From CALEUX01 sp037439945 (GTDB taxonomy: Bacteria; Bacteroidota; Bacteroidia; Bacteroidales; Marinilabiliaceae): DNA of 64,000 bases. The stretch's first letter is position 1; the number at the start of each line of letters is the position of its first letter. The notes below the pieces were generated by a model. It had not been told where the DNA came from. It did not search any database and saw nothing but the letters and a program-made list of their open reading frames with translations. Below are positions 44,892-52,626 of this stretch, one piece after another. Both the position numbers and the translations under genes were made by a program. The stretch is from the NCBI GenBank assembly GCA_037439945.1, contig JBBIVA010000006.1:1-64000 (forward strand), read 5' to 3'.

Positions 44892-44962
44892 GTTTTAGTT
44901 CTTAGTTCAAAGTTTCTTACAGTCAGGAGCTGGGAACTAAGAGCTAAAACCAATTTTTTCTC
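44892..44962 (+). terminator. Long hairpin, terminator or attenuator
   Basis: GTTTTAGTTCTTAGTTC (44892-44908) and its inverse (44934-44950) pair over 17 bp with one mismatch. The inverse arm is followed by a T-run at 44955-44960. It lies between CE1-GH10 and the next esterase, so it may end or dampen transcription after the first gene. Confidence 0.55.
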
Positions 44963-45028
44963 CAACTAATGATTGACAAAACAATAGTGAACGATTGATT
45001 ATTTTATAACTAACCCAAATTTCTTAAA

Positions 45029-46222
45029 ATGAAACAATTATTAAAACTTTCAATCGCATTAGCTTTTTCCACACAATTTGGAATAGCTCAAACCAATACC
45101 ACAGCCATTGTGGAAGACTTTAAACCCTCGTCGGTTAACCAGCCGGGAAAAGAATACCCACAGGTTAATTCTGAAAGGCGGGTACGTGTGCAAATATCGG
45201 CACCCGATGCAAAATACGTTCAATTAGACATTGGTGCGGTTAAATACAACCTAATAAAAGACGAGAATGGCCTTTGGACTGGCGAATCGGCCCCGCAGGA
45301 TGAAGGTTTCCACTACTACCAGTTAAACATTGATGGTGCATCTGTGCCCGACCCTGGCAGCCTCTATTTTTATGGCGCAAGCCGTTGGGGTAGTGGCATA
45401 GAAATACCTGCTCACGATCAGGATTTTTATGCCTTGAAAAATGTTCCACACGGACAGGTAAGAGAACATATATACTATTCAAAAACAGACGATAAAATGC
45501 GTCGCTGCTTTGTATATACGCCTCCCTGCTACGAAAAAAATAAGAAGAAACGTTATCCGGTTTTGTACCTACAGCACGGTGGTGGAGAAAATGAAACCGG
45601 CTGGTCGGCTCAAGGTAGAGCTAACTTAATCATGGACAATTTAATTGCCGAAGGCAAAGCTACCCCGTTTATAATTGTGATGGACAATGGAACCTGGCGC
45701 ATGCCCGAAAGACCTCGTCCGGCAGAGGGCACACAGCCACCGGCTGCAGGCGCTCAAAGGCCAGTTGGTCCATGGCCACCGGCAGGATGGGCTGATGGTT
45801 TTATGAACATCCTGATTAAGGATATTATCCCCATGATTGATGCAAATTACCGTACATTGGCAAACCAGCAAAACAGAGCTATGGCAGGATTATCTATGGG
45901 AGCAATGCAAACCAGAATCATCACCCTGGCCAATTCTGATGTTTTTTCACACGTAGGTATGTTTAGTGGTGGAAGTATTTCCATTGAAGACACTGAGAAG
46001 AATCCGCAATTCATGAAAAACATTAAAGTGCTGTTTGTAAGTTTTGGCAGCAAAGAAGTAGAAAGTGGAAGATTCAATCTTGGCAGCGACCCAAAAATGA
46101 ACATTGAGCGCCTCAAAGAAAAAGGTTTAAATGCACATTATTATGTTTCGCCCAATACCGAGCATGAATGGCAAACCTGGAGACGAAGTCTGTATCAACT
46201 GGCACAAATTATTTTTAAATAG
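45029..46222 (+). CDS. CE1 family esterase with N-terminal E-set domain
   Basis: 397 aa, signal peptide 1-20 (FGIAQ). An N-terminal immunoglobulin-like E-set/CBM48-type domain (about 45-128: RVQISAPDAKYVQLDIG, GFHYYQLNIDGASVPDPGS) is followed by a CE1 alpha/beta-hydrolase domain. It has Ser289 (AGLSMGAMQ), His379 (TEHEW) and Glu343 (FGSKEVE) where relatives have Asp. A Pro-rich insert (about 225-253) precedes the nucleophile. Second of four CE1 modules in a row; likely a feruloyl or acetyl xylan esterase. The next gene starts 11 nt after the stop. Confidence 0.9.
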   Translation: MKQLLKLSIALAFSTQFGIAQTNTTAIVEDFKPSSVNQPGKEYPQVNSERRVRVQISAPDAKYVQLDIGAVKYNLIKDENGLWTGESAPQDEGFHYYQLNIDGASVPDPGSLYFYGASRWGSGIEIPAHDQDFYALKNVPHGQVREHIYYSKTDDKMRRCFVYTPPCYEKNKKKRYPVLYLQHGGGENETGWSAQGRANLIMDNLIAEGKATPFIIVMDNGTWRMPERPRPAEGTQPPAAGAQRPVGPWPPAGWADGFMNILIKDIIPMIDANYRTLANQQNRAMAGLSMGAMQTRIITLANSDVFSHVGMFSGGSISIEDTEKNPQFMKNIKVLFVSFGSKEVESGRFNLGSDPKMNIERLKEKGLNAHYYVSPNTEHEWQTWRRSLYQLAQIIFK

Positions 46223-46233
46223 GCTTTTATATT

Positions 46234-47388
46234 ATGGTGGCGCTGCATTTTTTAAAACGAATAGCACCAATGGTTTTGGTATTAGTGGTTGTAACTGCCC
46301 GGGCTCAGTTGGTTGAAAATTCAACTCCTGCATCAACAAACATTAACCAATCGCAATGCCCGTGCATTATGCCCGATAATAGTGTGGTTTTTCAGGTGAA
46401 GGCCCCCAATGCACAAAAAATTGAAATTGATCTGGGAAAGAAATACCATATGGTTAAAGGAGATAACGGCATTTGGACCGTTCGCACCGAACCTTTGGAA
46501 TCAGGTTTTCACTATTATTTTCTTGTTATTGACGATTTGCCAGTAGCCGACCCTGCCAGCCAATCGTTTTTCGGAACAGGGAAAATGACAAGCGGTATCG
46601 ACATCCCTGAGAAAGAGGCTGACTTTTATGACATTAAAAACGTCGCGCATGGCGCTATCAGTTCAAAATACTACTATTCAACAGTAACAGAAAGCTGGCG
46701 AAGGCTATATGTTTATACACCTCCGGGGTACGATCAAAACCTGAATAAAAGATACCCGGTGATTTATCTTCAGCACGGCGGAGGAGAGGACGAAACAGGC
46801 TGGGTTAACCAGGGCAAAACCGATATTATTCTCGACAACCTGATTGCCGAAGGCAAAGCCAATCCAATGATTGTGGTAATTGCTAACAGCAACGTGCGCT
46901 CTGCTGTAGGAGGTTACAGCAGTGAAGCTATTTCAGGCTTCAATAAAGAAATGACCCAAAATATTATACCATTTATCGACAAAAATTTCCGGACAATTAC
47001 CAATTCAAAAAATCGGGCAATTTGCGGTTTATCAATGGGTGGAGGACAATCATTTTATGTTGGACTACAAAACACTGATATTTTTGGTTCGGTGGGCATT
47101 TTCAGTTCCGGCATTTTTGGGGGCATTCGTAACCCTTCAGGGAATGTGTTCGATGCAGAGAAGGAAATTCCCGGTTTGCTTACTAACTCAGCCGGATTTA
47201 ACCAAAAGCTCGACTTGTTTTACATTAGCTGCGGCAATGGCGATATAAGAATGGAACATACCAAAAAAGCTGTAGCTAATATGAAAGAAAAAGGTCTTGA
47301 AATTGAATTCAATTCATTTCCGGGCAACCACGAATGGCAGGTTTGGAGAAAATCGCTGCACGATTTTGCCTCGCGTGTTTTTAAGTGA
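46234..47388 (+). CDS. CE1 family esterase with N-terminal E-set domain
   Basis: 384 aa, signal peptide about 1-24 (VTARAQ). E-set domain (about 48-125, VVFQVKAPNAQKIEIDLG ... DLPVADPASQ), then CE1 domain with YLQHGGGEDETGW oxyanion segment, nucleophile Ser267 (CGLSMGGGQ), an Asp acid in SCGNGD and His in GNHEWQVW. Tightly packed between its two paralogues. Expected to act on ester decorations of xylan in the periplasm or outside; which acyl group cannot be told from sequence. Confidence 0.9.
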   Translation: MVALHFLKRIAPMVLVLVVVTARAQLVENSTPASTNINQSQCPCIMPDNSVVFQVKAPNAQKIEIDLGKKYHMVKGDNGIWTVRTEPLESGFHYYFLVIDDLPVADPASQSFFGTGKMTSGIDIPEKEADFYDIKNVAHGAISSKYYYSTVTESWRRLYVYTPPGYDQNLNKRYPVIYLQHGGGEDETGWVNQGKTDIILDNLIAEGKANPMIVVIANSNVRSAVGGYSSEAISGFNKEMTQNIIPFIDKNFRTITNSKNRAICGLSMGGGQSFYVGLQNTDIFGSVGIFSSGIFGGIRNPSGNVFDAEKEIPGLLTNSAGFNQKLDLFYISCGNGDIRMEHTKKAVANMKEKGLEIEFNSFPGNHEWQVWRKSLHDFASRVFK

Positions 47389-47455
47389 ATTATTACCATT
47401 ATTAAATTTTGGCTTAAGTATTGAGAATAAACAGGATTTGTTAAAACAAACAGGC

Positions 47456-48643
47456 ATGAAGAAAATAATTGCTTATTTGGCTGGTTGGCTTTTGTTAATG
47501 CCATTATATTTAAGCGCTCAGCAGGCCAACGTCAACCTCGACTATAATCCTCAGAAAAATACTGAGGGGCTGAATCCTTTTAGTGCGCCGGTAAATTCAC
47601 CCGAGGTGCACGACAACCAAACTGTAACCTTCCGTCTTAAAGCACCAAATGCGCAAAAGGTTGTTCTTCCGCTGGGTTCCATTTACACAGCCAACGATTT
47701 GGGTAATGAGCCCCTTGCTTTTACCAAAGGTGATGATGGCATCTGGACGTTGACCATAGGCCCTCTTAAGCCGGATATGTACGCTTACCACTTTAATGTG
47801 GATGGAGTTCAGATTCCCGACCCAAGCAATACCTACGCTGCTTTTACAGCCATGCCGCCCTATAGCCAGTTGGTTGTACACGGTGATGGTCATGCTTACT
47901 ACGATGCCCGCAATGTTCCACATGGCAATGTTACCCGCCATGTTTACCGGTCGGATGTTACCCAGGGAGAGCGGGAACTATATGTTTACACCCCTCCCGG
48001 CTATAATCCGAAAAAGAAATATCCTGTGCTCTATTTGGTGGGTGGAAGTGGCGAACTTCCATCCAATTGGGTGTACGATGGCCGTGTGAATTTTATTATG
48101 GACAACCTTCTGGCCGAGGGCAAAGTTGTGCCCATGATTATCGCCATACCCAACAATCAGGTCATTCATCGAAACAACCCGCGGCACACAGAATTAACCT
48201 TCGATATTTTTGAAAAAGAACTCAGAAACCATGTTATCCCATTGGTAGATAAAAGCTATAGCACCATTACATCGCCTAAGGGAAGGGCCATTTCTGGTTT
48301 ATCGATGGGAGGACGTCACAGCATGTTTATCGGTTTCCGTTCGCTCGATTTGTTTGCCAATTTTGGCATTCTCAGCGCTGGCGATGAAAACCCGGAAACC
48401 ACTCTAAAACATTTCCTTACCGACCACAAAGTGAACGAGAAAGTAGATTATCTTTTTGTGGGACAGGGAACTATGGAAGCAAAAGGATTTTTCAATCATC
48501 GCTGTCAGGCATTGCACGAAGCACTTAAGAATCACAATATTGAACATGAATACTATGTTGGTGGTCATGGCGGCCACGACTGGGGAACGTGGCGGCATCT
48601 TTTGTATTACCGCTTTCTTCCAAATCTTTGGCGTAAAAAATAA
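47456..48643 (+). CDS. CE1 family esterase with N-terminal E-set domain
   Basis: 395 aa from ATG 47456, chosen because it opens directly into a signal peptide (MKKIIAYLAGWLLLM, cleavage near LSAQQ). A frame open from 47297 overlaps the previous gene. E-set domain about 52-138, then CE1 domain with Ser283 (SGLSMGGRH), His374 (GGHDW) and Glu341 (GQGTME) in place of the usual Asp. The HGGG-type oxyanion segment of its neighbours is changed to LVGGSGE. Fourth CE1 module of the cluster; altered residues hint at a different substrate. Confidence 0.9.
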   Translation: MKKIIAYLAGWLLLMPLYLSAQQANVNLDYNPQKNTEGLNPFSAPVNSPEVHDNQTVTFRLKAPNAQKVVLPLGSIYTANDLGNEPLAFTKGDDGIWTLTIGPLKPDMYAYHFNVDGVQIPDPSNTYAAFTAMPPYSQLVVHGDGHAYYDARNVPHGNVTRHVYRSDVTQGERELYVYTPPGYNPKKKYPVLYLVGGSGELPSNWVYDGRVNFIMDNLLAEGKVVPMIIAIPNNQVIHRNNPRHTELTFDIFEKELRNHVIPLVDKSYSTITSPKGRAISGLSMGGRHSMFIGFRSLDLFANFGILSAGDENPETTLKHFLTDHKVNEKVDYLFVGQGTMEAKGFFNHRCQALHEALKNHNIEHEYYVGGHGGHDWGTWRHLLYYRFLPNLWRKK

Positions 48644-48663
48644 CTAATTAAGAATCAAATATT

Positions 48664-50226
48664 ATGAATCGAATCTATTTCATACTTCTGGCATCCATCG
48701 GCATGTTGCTGGGTGCATGTTCTCAACAACCTGGAAGGGTAAATGTTGAGGGCGGAACCATTCAGGGTATTGTAACCGACGACTTAACCATTTATAAAGG
48801 AATCCCTTTTGCAGCGCCACCTGTAGGCGATTTACGCTGGAAAGCCCCCCAGCCGGTTGAAAAATGGAAGGGTGTAAAACAAACTGTTGAATTTGCCCCT
48901 GCTCCCATGCAAGGTGGCAATCCGGCATCGGGAAAAAGCGAAGACTGCCTCTATTTAAACGTGTGGACTCCGGCAAAATCGTCCAACGAAAAATTGCCAG
49001 TTATGGTTTGGATATACGGCGGTGGCTTTAGTTTTGGTTCCACATCCGATCCGGTGCACAATGGTGAACATCTGGCACGCAAGGGAGTGGTATTTGTGAG
49101 CATTGCTTACCGGGTAGGTCAAATTGGCTTTCTTGCCCATCCGGAGTTGAGTGCCGAAAGTTCCAATGGAGTTTCGGGCAATTACGGTTTACTCGACCAG
49201 ATTGCAGGCTTGGAGTGGGTACAACGAAACATAGCAGCCTTTGGTGGCGACCCTGAAAAGGTGACCATTTTTGGCGAATCGGCCGGAGGTATTTCGGTTA
49301 GTATGTTGTGTGCCTCACCATTGGCTAAAGGGTTGTTTCGTGGTGCCATTTCGCAAAGCGGTGGCTCCTTTGGCCCAACACGCCCCACAACATATCCCGG
49401 TGAAAACATGAAAACACTTCAACAGGCGGAACTAGAGGGAGTTGAATATGTAAGTGGCTTTGGACTCTCATCTATTGAAGAACTCCGCAAAATAGAAGCA
49501 GATAAGTTGGTGCCTCAGGGATGGACATTGCCGGGAAGCTGGCCAATTGTGGATGGTTATGTAATCCCCGACGACCAGTACAAACTTTACGAAGCCGGCA
49601 AATACAACGATGTGCCAGTACTTATAGGTTATAATTCGGATGAAGGACTAAGCTTTCCTGCCGGACGTACTCCACAAGAATATATTAATAATGTTAACAG
49701 ACGTTTTGGACCTCACGCCGAATCTTTGCTCAAGGCTTACCCGGTTTGCTCTACATCTGTTCCACGCAGTGCCCGCAATTTGATGCGCGATGCGGCATTT
49801 GGCTGGCCAACCTGGACATGGGCGCGACTTCAGGCTCAAACCGGAAAGTCTAATGTGTACCTGTACTATTTCGACCAGCACCCACTTTGGCCCGAAGATT
49901 CGCCGCAAGCCGACCATGGAACGCCACACGGTGTTGATGTTGCTTATGTTTTTATGCACATCGATCCTACTAAGCCTTTTACATCGCATTCAGATGTTGA
50001 GATTTCCAAGATTATGGGCGCCTATTGGACGAACTTTGTTAAATATGGTAATCCTAACGGAGAAAATTTAACCGAATGGGCACCCTTTACCAACGATAAT
50101 CCACAAGCCATGTATCTGGTTAATAAAACATTCATGACCCCGGTTCCCGATGAGCAATCACTTTGGGCAATGGATAATTACTTTATCTGGCGCAGAACCC
50201 CTGAAGGCCAGGAGTGGGCAAAATAA
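48664..50226 (+). CDS. Type-B carboxylesterase lipoprotein
   Basis: 520 aa, lipobox Cys19 (LLGAC). Classic carboxylesterase/cholinesterase fold: GIPFAAPPVGDLRWKAPQ near the N-terminus, SEDCLYLNVW, oxyanion IYGGGFSFGS, nucleophile Ser206 in FGESAGG and a C-terminal His region (DHGTPHGVDVAYVF). Earlier listed as CE10. In this cluster it probably removes an acyl group from xylan fragments at the membrane, but the family is broad. It lies 20 nt after the last CE1 gene. Confidence 0.88.
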   Translation: MNRIYFILLASIGMLLGACSQQPGRVNVEGGTIQGIVTDDLTIYKGIPFAAPPVGDLRWKAPQPVEKWKGVKQTVEFAPAPMQGGNPASGKSEDCLYLNVWTPAKSSNEKLPVMVWIYGGGFSFGSTSDPVHNGEHLARKGVVFVSIAYRVGQIGFLAHPELSAESSNGVSGNYGLLDQIAGLEWVQRNIAAFGGDPEKVTIFGESAGGISVSMLCASPLAKGLFRGAISQSGGSFGPTRPTTYPGENMKTLQQAELEGVEYVSGFGLSSIEELRKIEADKLVPQGWTLPGSWPIVDGYVIPDDQYKLYEAGKYNDVPVLIGYNSDEGLSFPAGRTPQEYINNVNRRFGPHAESLLKAYPVCSTSVPRSARNLMRDAAFGWPTWTWARLQAQTGKSNVYLYYFDQHPLWPEDSPQADHGTPHGVDVAYVFMHIDPTKPFTSHSDVEISKIMGAYWTNFVKYGNPNGENLTEWAPFTNDNPQAMYLVNKTFMTPVPDEQSLWAMDNYFIWRRTPEGQEWAK

Positions 50227-50279
50227 TTAAGAATCTGTTATAATTATTATTAGATGATTAGAACTGAAGTTTACGGAAT

Positions 50280-50388
50280 CTCGAGAATCGTGATAAGATG
50301 ATTAGACGGATAGATAAGTCTGGAAAGATGCTAAAACATCTGTAAAATCTTACAAACCTTTTCTATATATCTTATCCCGATTCTCGGG
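50280..50388. repeat. Long-loop inverted repeat after carboxylesterase gene
   Basis: CTCGAGAATCGTGATAAGA (50280-50298) is inversely repeated at about 50369-50387 with two mismatches (core GATTCTCG). A local hairpin CCCGATTCTCGGG lies within the right arm. No T-tract follows. It sits in the 244-bp gap before the CE6 gene, which otherwise shows nothing. Confidence 0.5.
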
Positions 50389-50470
50389 ACTAAGGGATGC
50401 TTCGCTTCTAAAAATCTTATATCTAAATTTAAACAGCTACAAAACATAACTCTATGTAAAATATTGGCGA

Positions 50471-51307
50471 ATGAAAATTAAATCCATATTGGTTACATTG
50501 TTGCTAATGGTTACAATAACCACTTTTTCGCAAAATCCTGATTTCCATATTTACCTGTGCTTTGGGCAATCGAATATGGCCGGAGCATCCAGAGCAGAAA
50601 CTCAGGATTCAACTGTTGATACCCGTTTTCAAATGATGGCTGCCATGGACTGCCCCGATAAAGGCAGAGTTATGGGCAACTGGTACACGGCCACACCTCC
50701 TATTTGCGACTGTAAAGCAGGAATTTCCCCTGCCGATTATTTTGGCCGTACCCTCATTGAAAACCTGCCTGCAAATATCAAAGTTGGCGTTATAAATGTT
50801 TCGGTGGGAGGATGTAAAATCGAACTTTTCGATAAAGAAAATTACAGTTCGTATGTGGCCACAGCTCCTCATTGGATGGTTGGCTGGATTACTAACTATG
50901 GTGGCAATCCATATGGCCGGTTGGTTGATATGGCCAGGCTGGCGCAAAAAGACGGTGTAATTAAAGGCATACTACTCCACCAGGGAGAATCGAATCCAAA
51001 TGATACCCTGTGGACAAAAAAGGTTAAAGACATCTATGATAACCTGATGGCCGATTTAAACCTAAATCCGGCTGAAGTTCCTTTGATTGCCGGCGAGCTA
51101 TTGAGTGCCAGGTTTAATGGTAAATGCCATGGTTTTAACCAGTTTATTAAACTTTTGCCCGAAGTTATACCCAACGCACACGTGGTTTCCTCGGCCGGTT
51201 GTCCAGGAGCTCCCGATGGTTTACACTTTACTGCCGAAGGTTCCCGAATACTTGGCAACCGGTATGGGGTAAAAATGTTGCAACTTATAGAGAAAAACCT
51301 CCAATAA
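50471..51307 (+). CDS. CE6-type SGNH acetyl esterase
   Basis: 278 aa, signal peptide about 1-20. Sialate O-acetylesterase/CE6 fold: nucleophile Ser34 in CFGQSNMAG, block GVINVSVGGCKIELF, LLHQGESN, and the C-terminal Asp-x-x-His in APDGLHFTAEGSR. CE6 members deacetylate xylan. It has its own short leader (GGCGAATGAAAAT) and is the last esterase before the regulator gene. Confidence 0.88.
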   Translation: MKIKSILVTLLLMVTITTFSQNPDFHIYLCFGQSNMAGASRAETQDSTVDTRFQMMAAMDCPDKGRVMGNWYTATPPICDCKAGISPADYFGRTLIENLPANIKVGVINVSVGGCKIELFDKENYSSYVATAPHWMVGWITNYGGNPYGRLVDMARLAQKDGVIKGILLHQGESNPNDTLWTKKVKDIYDNLMADLNLNPAEVPLIAGELLSARFNGKCHGFNQFIKLLPEVIPNAHVVSSAGCPGAPDGLHFTAEGSRILGNRYGVKMLQLIEKNLQ

Positions 51308-51565
51308 AAATGTAATTTTTATTTTATCAAAAAAGATAAATCAAAAACTCAAATAATTATTTTAAAAATAGCCTTAACAAATAATTTAACATTATTTCAA
51401 TAATTAAACAACTCGTTTACGTTTTAAACAACCCAAAAGATTTTGCATTTAGGAAATATTCATTATTGAAAGCTAATTATCTTAAACCGAAAAATTTATA
51501 CATCGTTATTTTATATCTTTAAATAAAAAACAAATTTCAAACTATTATTTTTTTTATTTTTCAAC
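51308..51565. other. Intergenic region before lacI-type gene
   Basis: About 260 bp of extremely AT-rich DNA without hairpins of note. TATCTTTA at 51514-51521 is a poor -7 candidate. The only clear signal is the palindrome immediately after this stretch. Confidence 0.4.
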
Positions 51566-51577
51566 GCACACGTGTGC
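51566..51577. promoter_or_regulatory. 12-bp perfect palindrome, putative LacI-type operator
   Basis: GCACACGTGTGC is perfectly symmetric and lies 8 nt before the ATG of the LacI-family gene, where a bound repressor would block initiation. Symmetric sites with a central CG are typical of LacI-family regulators. No second full copy was found elsewhere in the window by eye; half of it recurs inside the CE6 gene near 51174. Confidence 0.55.
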
Positions 51578-51585
51578 ATTTTTAA

Positions 51586-52575
51586 ATGAAGCGAATAACC
51601 ATAAAAGATATTGCACGTGAATTGGGCTTTCACCATTCAACTGTTTCCAGAGCTTTGAGAGGCAGCCCGGAGATTAATGCCATTACCATTGAAAAAGTAA
51701 TAAGGTATGCTTCGGAACGTGGTTATCAAATTAACCGGAATGCACTGTTCTTGAGGGGTTCGGGAAGCAACATAATTGGGGTGATTGTACCAAACATACA
51801 CCACAGCTTCTTTTCAAATTTCGTGAGCATAGTTACCAAACTGGCATCAGCATCAGGGTACATTGTGGCTGTATTTCAATCAGAAGAATCTGTTAAACAG
51901 GAACAAGAAATTATTAAATCGATAATTCAGCAAAACATTGCCGGAGTAATCTCATCCCTATCAATGGAAACAAGCGATGTTTCGCATTTTCAACAACTGG
52001 ATAGTTATAAAATACCATTTGTTTGTTTCGACCGTATTAGTCCACTATTGTCAAAGTCGGCAGTAATACTAGACAATGAGTCAGCCTTAAAAAATGTGGT
52101 TATAAAACTACACAGCAAAGGCTTTAAAAAAATTGCTTATTTATCAGGAGTCCCATCCATCCATTTGTTTAAAGAGCGCCAAAAAGGCTACTTGCTGGGT
52201 TTGAAAGAGATTAATGCAACATATAAAAATTGTATCGTTATAACAAATGGTTTCTCAATAGAAAATGGTATTGAGATAGCCCTGCAGTTGTTTAATGGAG
52301 AAAACAGGCCCGATGCGCTCATTTTTGATTCGCATGTGCTGGCATGGGGCGCACTCAATTATATGAAAACATCCAACAAGGAATTATTTCCAAAGATTGG
52401 AATTGCAAGCTTTGGCGGATATCCCTGGCTGTCGTTAGCAACTCCTAACGCATTGGTAATTCAACAGCCCGAAGAAAAAATGGCCGAAGCATCGTTTAAA
52501 CTTTTGATGGAAAATATTAAAAATCCTGACAGTTGTGAAATAAAAACATTAATGTTTCAGGCCGAAATTGTCTGA
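51586..52575 (+). CDS. LacI-family transcriptional regulator
   Basis: 329 aa. N-terminal helix-turn-helix (residues 1-47: TIKDIARELGFHHSTVSRALRG) with hinge, then a periplasmic-binding-protein-like sensor domain (IIGVIVPNIHHSFFSNFVS, GVISSLSMET, KIAYLSGVPSIHLFKERQKGYLLGL, IGIASFGGYPWLSLATPNALVIQQP). Cytoplasmic; probably senses a sugar released from xylan and controls the genes around it, with autoregulation through the palindrome. It lies mid-cluster between the esterase block and the GH95/oxidoreductase/GH97/GH3 block. Confidence 0.93.
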   Translation: MKRITIKDIARELGFHHSTVSRALRGSPEINAITIEKVIRYASERGYQINRNALFLRGSGSNIIGVIVPNIHHSFFSNFVSIVTKLASASGYIVAVFQSEESVKQEQEIIKSIIQQNIAGVISSLSMETSDVSHFQQLDSYKIPFVCFDRISPLLSKSAVILDNESALKNVVIKLHSKGFKKIAYLSGVPSIHLFKERQKGYLLGLKEINATYKNCIVITNGFSIENGIEIALQLFNGENRPDALIFDSHVLAWGALNYMKTSNKELFPKIGIASFGGYPWLSLATPNALVIQQPEEKMAEASFKLLMENIKNPDSCEIKTLMFQAEIV

Positions 52576-52626
52576 AAACAAAAAACATGAATTTCTAAAA
52601 TATTGAACTCATTTTAAAGAATTGCC

